Positions 1 to 6,858 of a DNA stretch of 6,858 nucleotides are shown one piece after another. Position 1 is the stretch's first letter; every line of letters begins with the position of its first letter. Source of the stretch: Bacteroides sp. (GTDB lineage: Bacteria; Bacteroidota; Bacteroidia; Bacteroidales; Bacteroidaceae); assembly GCA_017556595.1 (NCBI GenBank), contig JAFYML010000122.1, positions 1 to 6,858 on the forward strand. The letters are read 5' to 3'. Both the position numbers and the translations under genes were made by a program. The notes under the pieces were generated by a model that did no database searches, was not told the origin of the DNA, and worked only from the letters and a program-made list of their open reading frames with translations.

Positions 1-19
1 AACAATATTTCTTTCTCAA

Positions 20-49
20 ATGTAACATTACTATAAGAATATGTAACAT
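20..49. repeat. 9-bp direct repeat, possible regulator binding site
   Basis: The 9-mer ATGTAACAT occurs exactly at 20-28 and 41-49, a spacing of 21 bp, or about two helical turns. Each copy is itself nearly palindromic (ATGT-A-ACAT). A weaker match sharing only ATGTAA lies at 59-64. The pair sits 30-60 bp upstream of the -7 box at 79-86, where an activator would be expected to bind. Bacteroidetes polysaccharide genes are often controlled by hybrid two-component or AraC-type regulators that bind direct repeats, so this may be the operator of the xylan-debranching genes. The role is inferred; only the repeat is seen. Confidence 0.4.
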
Positions 50-78
50 GATGCGGCAATGTAATGAAGTAAATTGCT

Positions 79-86
79 TATCTTTG
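79..86 (+). promoter_or_regulatory. Bacteroidetes-type -7 promoter box for the GH43 gene
   Basis: TATCTTTG matches the Bacteroidetes -7 consensus TAnnTTTG exactly. No clear -33 TTTG is visible around 55-60, which would fit a promoter that depends on an activator. A transcript starting about 7 bases downstream would have a leader of roughly 45-50 bases before the ATG at 141. The box also lies downstream of the alternative in-frame ATG at 48, which argues against that start. Confidence 0.5.
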
Positions 87-140
87 CCAAATCATGAGAT
101 ATTAACCTTGAAATTCTTACAAACCTTATATTATTACATC

Positions 141-2849
141 ATGAACAAGAAACTTTACTTAGTATTGGCCTTAGTATTGGCCTACGTGTTGCCAAGTTTC
201 GCACAGAATCCTTTTGTGCAAACCTGTTACACTACCGACCCTGCGCCGATGGTGCACGATGGACGTTTGTATGTCTATACTGGTCATGACGAAAATGGTG
301 CCGACTTCTTCTGGATGCAAGAATGGCGTGTTTATTCAACCGACGATATGGTGAACTGGGTGGATCATGGTTCGCCTTTGGCGCTTGAGTCATTCGCTTG
401 GGCCGACGACCGTGCTTGGGCACCTCAAGCCATCGAACGCAATGGCAAATTCTATTTCTACGTTTGCGCTCACTCAAAGATTTCGGGCGGTATGGCTATC
501 GGTGTTGCTGTAGGCGATTCTCCTACAGGCCCATTCCGCGATGCTATTGGTAAACCATTGTACGAAAATGGTTCGTGGGACCACATCGATCCAAGTGCAT
601 TTATCGATGAAGATGGTCAAGCATGGCTTTGCTGGGGTAACCCACAGCTCTATTTCCTTAAGCTGAACGAAGACATGATTTCTTACGAAGGCGATGTTAT
701 CTTGGCCGATATGACTGAAGAAGGCTTTGGCGCTCCTAAGAATCGTGAGAGAGGAAAGAAATACAAAGATAGCTATGTAGAAGGTCCTTGGTTGACAAAA
801 CGTAATGGTACTTACCAACTTATCTATGCTGCAGGCGGTGTTCCTGAACATATTTCGTATAGTACAGCTTCATCGCCTACTGGCCCTTGGAAATATGCAG
901 GCGAGATTATGCCTTTGTGCGATACAAACTCATTTACCAACCATGCAGGTGTAGCCGATTATAAGGGACATAGCTACTTCTTCTATCACACTGGTAAGTT
1001 GCCTGGTGGTGGTGGTTTTGCACGTAGTATTGCTGTTGAAGAGTTTACTTACAATCCCGATGGTTCATTCCCAACTATTCTTCCTACCAATGAAGGTGTG
1101 AAGCCTGTAGGTTTCTTTAATCCTTATCGCAAGGTAGAAGCTGAAACAATGGCCTTTTCGGAAGGTTTGCATACCGAACAAAACGATGAAGTAGGTGTAT
1201 ATGTAACCGATGCTCACAATGGCGATTACATTAAGTTGCAAGCAGTTGACTTCGGTCGTATGTTCCCACGTACTTTTACTGCTCGCGTAGCAAGTGGCTT
1301 GCGTGGTGGTGCTATCGAAGTGCGCGTGGATAGCTTGAAGGGACAATTGCTTACCCGCCTTGATGTACCTGGTACAGGTGGTTGGGAAAAGTGGCAAACA
1401 TTGGTAGCCGACATTAAGTCGAAAGTTACCGGTGTACACGACCTCTACCTCTGCTTCACTGGTCGTAAAGGCCCACATTTGATGAACTTCGACTGGTGGG
1501 AAATGCGTGGTATAGAGCAAAGCAACATGCCTTTCACACAAACTAAGTTCACCGCCGACCCATCGCCAATGGTAGTAGGTGATACATTGTTCTTATATTG
1601 CTCGCACGACTCTTCACCTGAAGATATTGCCGATCCAAACGAACGTAGCTCAGCTGGCTTCTTTATGTACGATTGGTTGCTTTACTCTACAACCGACATG
1701 GTGAACTGGACAGAACATGGTGCTGTTGCTTCGTTGAAAGACTTTGCATGGCGTAGTCGTGACAATGGTGCATGGGCTATTCAAACCGTTACTCGCAATG
1801 GTAAATACTACCTCTATGCTCCGCTTCACGGACATGGTATCGGTGTGTTGGTAGCCGATTCTCCTTATGGTCCTTTCAAAGATCCATTGGGTGAACCACT
1901 TGTTTGGCAAAAAGAGCATTGGGAAGACATTGACCCAACTGTTTTCATCGACGATGACGGACAAGCATACATGTATTGGGGTAATCCAAATACATACTAT
2001 GTGAAGTTGAATGAAGATATGATTTCTACAAGCGGCGAAATCGTGAAACTTCCTCGTATTCCAGATTATCAAGAAGGACCTTGGTGCTACAAGCGTGGCG
2101 ATTACTACTACATGGCATTTGCATCAACTTGCTGTCCTGAAGGTATTGGCTATGCTATGGCTACAAGTCCTACTGGTCCATGGGAACACAAAGGACACAT
2201 CATGGATCATACTCCTCGTAACCGCGGTAATCACCCAGGTATTGCCGACTTCAAGGGACGCACTTATCTCTTCGGTCAAAACTACGATTTGAAGAATATT
2301 GATATCCTACGTCACTACGAACGTCGTTCGGTTACTTTCACAGAAATGAAGTACAATGCCGATGGTACAATTCCTGAACTTGACTATTGGCTCGACCAAG
2401 AACAAGCCGAACAACTTGAAAACTTCAATCCTTATCGTCGCGTAGAAGCAGAAACTATGAACTGGGGATATGGTTTGAAATCGGCTAAGGTTGGCTTTGA
2501 CAATACAGGTATCGTAAAGGATATGCCATTCTCGGAAGGCAAACGCAACATGTACATCTACGATGTGGATAAGGACGAATACATCCGCTTGCGTGGTGTA
2601 GATTTTGCAGAAGGTGCTAAACGATTCACTATTTCAGCCGCATGTACAGGTAGCGCAACACTTACCATTCGTCTTGGTAGCCCAGAAGGTGAAGTCGTTG
2701 GTACAGTTTCTATTAAGTCTACAGGAAAGATTGAAAAATATCGTTCGTTCAAGACTAAAATTAACGGTGCTAAGGGTGTAAACGACCTTTATCTCTGCTT
2801 CGATGAAGCCGAAGGAGACATCCGTCTTGACTGGTGGAAGTTTGAATAA
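141..2849 (+). CDS. Secreted tandem GH43-CBM6-GH43-CBM6 arabinoxylan-debranching glycosidase
   Basis: A 902-residue protein predicted to remove alpha-L-arabinofuranosyl (or beta-xylosyl) units from arabinoxylan outside the cytoplasm. Residues 1-21 form a type I signal peptide (cleavage after SFA). GH43 domain 1 spans about 22-325 and CBM6 domain 1 about 326-457; GH43 domain 2 spans about 463-755 and CBM6 domain 2 about 761-902. Both GH43 copies keep the family triad: base D33 (TTDPAP), pKa modulator D150 (HIDPSAF) and acid E214 (VEGPW) in copy 1, and D473, D598 and E645 in copy 2. Both CBM6 copies start with VEAETM and end with a DWW motif. I chose the ATG at 141 because it puts the signal peptide at the N-terminus; the in-frame ATG at 48 would bury it behind 31 residues and lies upstream of the -7 box. 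No C-terminal type IX sorting domain is seen. The family is certain, but the GH43 subfamily and exact linkage cannot be read from sequence alone. The esterase gene downstream supports a xylan role. Confidence 0.9.
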   Translation: MNKKLYLVLALVLAYVLPSFAQNPFVQTCYTTDPAPMVHDGRLYVYTGHDENGADFFWMQEWRVYSTDDMVNWVDHGSPLALESFAWADDRAWAPQAIERNGKFYFYVCAHSKISGGMAIGVAVGDSPTGPFRDAIGKPLYENGSWDHIDPSAFIDEDGQAWLCWGNPQLYFLKLNEDMISYEGDVILADMTEEGFGAPKNRERGKKYKDSYVEGPWLTKRNGTYQLIYAAGGVPEHISYSTASSPTGPWKYAGEIMPLCDTNSFTNHAGVADYKGHSYFFYHTGKLPGGGGFARSIAVEEFTYNPDGSFPTILPTNEGVKPVGFFNPYRKVEAETMAFSEGLHTEQNDEVGVYVTDAHNGDYIKLQAVDFGRMFPRTFTARVASGLRGGAIEVRVDSLKGQLLTRLDVPGTGGWEKWQTLVADIKSKVTGVHDLYLCFTGRKGPHLMNFDWWEMRGIEQSNMPFTQTKFTADPSPMVVGDTLFLYCSHDSSPEDIADPNERSSAGFFMYDWLLYSTTDMVNWTEHGAVASLKDFAWRSRDNGAWAIQTVTRNGKYYLYAPLHGHGIGVLVADSPYGPFKDPLGEPLVWQKEHWEDIDPTVFIDDDGQAYMYWGNPNTYYVKLNEDMISTSGEIVKLPRIPDYQEGPWCYKRGDYYYMAFASTCCPEGIGYAMATSPTGPWEHKGHIMDHTPRNRGNHPGIADFKGRTYLFGQNYDLKNIDILRHYERRSVTFTEMKYNADGTIPELDYWLDQEQAEQLENFNPYRRVEAETMNWGYGLKSAKVGFDNTGIVKDMPFSEGKRNMYIYDVDKDEYIRLRGVDFAEGAKRFTISAACTGSATLTIRLGSPEGEVVGTVSIKSTGKIEKYRSFKTKINGAKGVNDLYLCFDEAEGDIRLDWWKFE

Positions 2850-2858
2850 TATTGTAGT

Positions 2859-2896
2859 AAGAATCGGCATTGTTGAAAGAAATCAATGCGATTCTT
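2859..2896 (+). terminator. Intercistronic hairpin, weak terminator or mRNA processing/stability element
   Basis: The left arm AAGAATCGGCATTG (2859-2872) pairs with the right arm CAATGCGATTCTT (2884-2896), with one bulged base and an 11-nt loop. It begins 10 bases after the GH43 stop codon. Downstream is only a broken T-rich stretch (CCTTTTACTTT), so termination would be partial at best. It may attenuate read-through into the esterase gene or protect the 3' end of the upstream message. Confidence 0.5.
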
Positions 2897-2907
2897 AAAC
2901 CTTTTAC

Positions 2908-4900
<1,993 letters not shown>

Positions 4901-4923
4901 GATACTTTCCTATATCAGTAAAG

Positions 4924-4958
4924 AATACTGCTCGAAAATATCGAGCAGTATTTTTTTT
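4924..4958 (+). terminator. Strong intrinsic terminator after the esterase gene
   Basis: A perfect 12-bp stem (AATACTGCTCGA at 4924-4935 with TCGAGCAGTATT at 4941-4952) closes a 5-nt AAATA loop and runs into eight consecutive T (4951-4958). It lies 24 bases after the esterase stop codon and separates the xylan genes from hisS. Confidence 0.92.
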
Positions 4959-4976
4959 ATCTATCAATAAAATACG

Positions 4977-4984
4977 TAAATTTG
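4977..4984 (+). promoter_or_regulatory. Bacteroidetes-type -7 promoter box for hisS
   Basis: TAAATTTG matches TAnnTTTG exactly and lies 38 bases before the hisS ATG, giving a leader of about 30 bases. The -33 position falls in or just after the T-tract of the preceding terminator (4951-4958), which may supply a T-rich -33 element. This gives hisS its own transcription, independent of the xylan genes. Confidence 0.6.
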
Positions 4985-5022
4985 CGCCTTGATTTGTAAA
5001 ACCATAATTTATTTATAGATAG

Positions 5023-6387
5023 ATGGCACAAAAACCAAGTATCCCAAAGGGAACGCGCGACTTTTCGCCAGTAGAGATGGCGAAACGTAACTATATATTC
5101 AATACCATTCGCGAGGTGTATCACCTCTATGGTTTCCAACAGATAGAAACACCTTCGATGGAGACTCTTTCTACCTTGATGGGAAAATATGGCGAAGAGG
5201 GAGACAAACTATTGTTCAAGATTCAAAATTCGGGCGATTATTTCTCTGGCCTGACCGACGAAGAGTTGTTGAGTCGTAATGCGGCAAAGCTTGCAAGTAA
5301 GTTCTGTGAAAAGGGCTTGCGCTATGATTTGACCGTACCTTTTGCTCGCTATGTAGTGATGCATCGCGATGAGATTACATTCCCTTTCAAGCGTTATCAA
5401 ATCCAACCCGTTTGGCGTGCCGACCGTCCGCAGAAGGGACGCTATCGCGAGTTTTATCAATGCGATGCCGACGTAGTGGGTAGCGATTCGTTGCTGAACG
5501 AAGTTGAGTTGATGCAGATTGTAGATACTGTGTTCTCACGCTTTGGTATCCGTGTTTGCATCAAGATAAACAACCGCAAGATTCTAACCGGTATTGCCGA
5601 AATCATTGGTGAAGCCGATAAGATAGTAGATATTACAGTAGCCATCGACAAACTCGATAAGATTGGTTTGGAAAATGTAAATGCCGAATTGAAATCGAAA
5701 GGTATCAGCGATGAGGCTATTGCCAAGTTGCAACCCATTATTTTGCTCAGTGGTACAAACGAAAATAAATTGGCTACACTGAAAGATGTTTTAGCAAGTA
5801 GTGAAATTGGTTTGAAGGGTGTAGAAGAGAGCGAATTTATTCTCTCTACCTTGAAGGCACTTGGCTTGAAGAACGAAATCGAACTCGATTTGACCTTGGC
5901 GCGTGGTTTGAACTATTACACTGGCGCAATCTTTGAAGTGAAAGCCCTCGATGTACAAATCGGTAGCATTACCGGTGGTGGACGCTACGACAACCTGACA
6001 GGTGTTTTTGGTATGAGTGGCGTAAGTGGTGTAGGTATTTCGTTTGGTGCCGACCGCATCTTCGATGTGCTCAATCAATTGGAACTCTATCCGAAAGAGG
6101 CCGTTAATGGTACTCAATTATTGTTCATCAACTTTGGCGAACAAGAAGCAGCCTTCTCTATGCAAGTATTGACTAAAGTGCGCGCAGCAGGTATTCGTGC
6201 CGAAATCTTCCCCGACTCAAGCAAAATGAAAAAACAGATGAGCTATGCAAACAGTAAGGGCGTTCCGTTTGTTGCATTGGTGGGCGAGAATGAAATGGCG
6301 CAAGGAAAGCTGACGTTGAAGAATATGGAAACCGGCGAACAACAATTGGTTACACCCGAAGAATTGATAGAAATAATTAATAAATAA
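5023..6387 (+). CDS. hisS: Histidyl-tRNA synthetase
   Basis: A cytoplasmic class II aminoacyl-tRNA synthetase of 454 residues that charges tRNA-His with histidine using ATP. The N-terminal PKGTRDFSP is typical of the family. Motif 1 lies around residues 35-55. Motif 2 is at about 122-150 (RYQIQPVWR, then [12 protein letters not shown]). The histidine-binding signature [14 protein letters not shown] is at 292-305. The glycine-rich TGGGRYD is at 317-323 and motif 3, GISFGADR, at 338-345. Residues about 362-454 form the anticodon-binding domain. It is longer than the E. coli enzyme (424 residues), and its YYTG form of the signature is like that of eukaryotic and Bacteroidetes enzymes rather than E. 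coli. The ATG at 5023 puts the conserved PKGTRDF near the N-terminus and follows a plausible promoter. The gene is complete, with no broken motif. Confidence 0.97.
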   Translation: MAQKPSIPKGTRDFSPVEMAKRNYIFNTIREVYHLYGFQQIETPSMETLSTLMGKYGEEGDKLLFKIQNSGDYFSGLTDEELLSRNAAKLASKFCEKGLRYDLTVPFARYVVMHRDEITFPFKRYQIQPVWRADRPQKGRYREFYQCDADVVGSDSLLNEVELMQIVDTVFSRFGIRVCIKINNRKILTGIAEIIGEADKIVDITVAIDKLDKIGLENVNAELKSKGISDEAIAKLQPIILLSGTNENKLATLKDVLASSEIGLKGVEESEFILSTLKALGLKNEIELDLTLARGLNYYTGAIFEVKALDVQIGSITGGGRYDNLTGVFGMSGVSGVGISFGADRIFDVLNQLELYPKEAVNGTQLLFINFGEQEAAFSMQVLTKVRAAGIRAEIFPDSSKMKKQMSYANSKGVPFVALVGENEMAQGKLTLKNMETGEQQLVTPEELIEIINK

Positions 6388-6395
6388 TCATTAGT

Positions 6396-6414
6396 GTCCC
6401 GTTAAAATTGGGAC
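6396..6414. repeat. Short inverted repeat at the presumed IS end
   Basis: GTCCC (6396-6400) and GGGAC (6410-6414) are separated by a 9-base AT-rich loop. The repeat lies between the convergent hisS and transposase stop codons. It probably belongs to the terminal inverted repeat of the insertion sequence. It could also act as a weak two-way terminator, although no T-tract follows on either side. Confidence 0.5.
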
Positions 6415-6424
6415 GAGTTAATAA

Positions 6425-6858
6425 TTAGCTAAACAAGCCCGGAATGAGGGGATTAAATTGTTCTTTGACATCATTGAAATTAGTCTTATCGAATAGATCT
6501 CGCAAGAGAGTTTTGTCTGTTAACGATATGCTGAGAATCTGCAAGACCTCATAAGTTGAGCGTTTCAACTCCATATCGTGCTGGATGATGGCAACCAGAC
6601 AGTAGGTTATTATTGCTACACTGATTTGTATTCGGACAGCATTTTCTGTCGTGCCCCAAAACTTCTTTATCTTTAGATGTTGTTTGAGCCATTTGAAAAA
6701 TAGTTCAATCAACCATCTCTTCTGATAAAGGTCTGCGACTTCTTGAGCTGACAGATGTTTTGCATTCGTCAGGAAAGTAAACTCTCTGTCCTCCTCTTCA
6801 TCGTAGTACTGAATTAGCCTAAATGACTCGGGATATTTCTTTTCTGAGAGGTAACCAG
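6425..6858 (-). CDS. IS4-family DDE transposase, C-terminal part (runs off the right edge)
   Basis: The reading frame is open from the window edge (first full codon at 6856) to a TAA at 6425-6427, giving the last 143 residues of a longer protein; the N-terminus lies beyond 6858. The segment LYQKRWLIELFFKWLKQ contains the IS4-family signature Y-2-R-3-E-6-K exactly, including the catalytic Glu of the DDE triad. It is followed by HLKIKKFWGTTENAV and a hydrophobic stretch (QISVAIITYCLVAII), both typical of Bacteroidetes IS4 transposases. The TTG at 6712 is internal, not a real start, since the signature begins upstream of it. No stop or frameshift is seen in the visible part, so the element may be intact, but the first two catalytic Asp residues are not in view. 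Confidence 0.88.
   Translation of the reverse strand, partial: GYLSEKKYPESFRLIQYYDEEEDREFTFLTNAKHLSAQEVADLYQKRWLIELFFKWLKQHLKIKKFWGTTENAVRIQISVAIITYCLVAIIQHDMELKRSTYEVLQILSISLTDKTLLRDLFDKTNFNDVKEQFNPLIPGLFS

Larger units (their letters stand above)
6392..6858 (-). mobile_element. IS4-family insertion sequence, partial (one end only)
   Basis: The transposase tail on the minus strand runs off the window, and the non-coding strip between its stop and the hisS stop holds the presumed element end. That strip includes TAGTGTCCCG and a short inverted repeat, GTCCC/GGGAC. The outer boundary at about 6392 is an estimate, because the other end and the target duplication are outside the window. The element lies immediately after hisS and converges on it. 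Confidence 0.7.

Noticed and set aside
48..140. In-frame ATG at 48 extending the GH43 protein by 31 residues
   Set aside because: It would bury a clear signal peptide, lies upstream of the -7 box, and adds residues with no recognisable family sequence.
1065..1541. Minus-strand open frame of 158 codons inside the GH43 gene
   Set aside because: It is antisense to a well-supported coding region, has no recognisable domain, and reads as low-complexity shadow translation. The same applies to other antisense frames, such as 474-851, 1650-2072 and 3689-4189.
2095..2292. Plus-strand 65-codon frame inside the second GH43 domain
   Set aside because: It overlaps conserved GH43 motifs in the real frame and resembles no known protein.
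1551..2405. Second GH43 domain as a non-catalytic copy
   Set aside because: D473, D598 and E645 are all present in intact motifs.
6425..6712. A separate 95-residue gene starting with TTG at 6712
   Set aside because: The frame continues open to the window edge, and the IS4 YREK signature begins upstream of that TTG, so this is the tail of a larger transposase.

Overview
The window looks like a Bacteroidales chromosome, most probably Prevotella or a close relative from gut or rumen. Four things point there: Bacteroidetes-type -7 promoter boxes (TAnnTTTG) upstream of two genes, AT-rich leaders without clear Shine-Dalgarno sequences, a histidyl-tRNA synthetase of the long type with the YYTG motif, and two large secreted xylan-debranching enzymes of a kind common in these bacteria. 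The genus is inferred, not proven.

Layout. Bases 1-140 are a leader with a 9-bp direct repeat (two copies, 21 bp apart) and a good -7 box at 79-86. Bases 141-2849 encode a 902-residue secreted enzyme with the tandem architecture GH43-CBM6-GH43-CBM6. A 98-bp gap with two inverted repeats follows. Bases 2948-4900 encode a 650-residue secreted fused esterase: a CE6-type (SASA/SGNH) acetylesterase, a CBM48-like beta-sandwich, and a CE1-type feruloyl/acetyl esterase. A strong intrinsic terminator at 4924-4958 closes this pair, and its T-tract runs into the promoter region of hisS (5023-6387). Just after hisS lies the end of an IS4-family insertion sequence. The C-terminal 143 residues of its transposase are visible on the minus strand and run off the right edge.

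How the genes fit together. The first two genes are co-oriented and probably form a small arabinoxylan side-chain-removal unit. The GH43 domains would remove arabinose (or xylose) units, while the esterase domains would remove acetyl and feruloyl groups, opening the xylan backbone to xylanases not seen here. hisS is an unrelated housekeeping gene with its own promoter. The IS4 element converges on hisS and has probably replaced its original downstream context. There is no sign of a CRISPR array, tRNA, rRNA, phage or defence system. The main points of interest are the doubled, diverged catalytic modules, the esterase fusion with a possible Glu in place of the catalytic Asp, and the regulatory-looking repeats.
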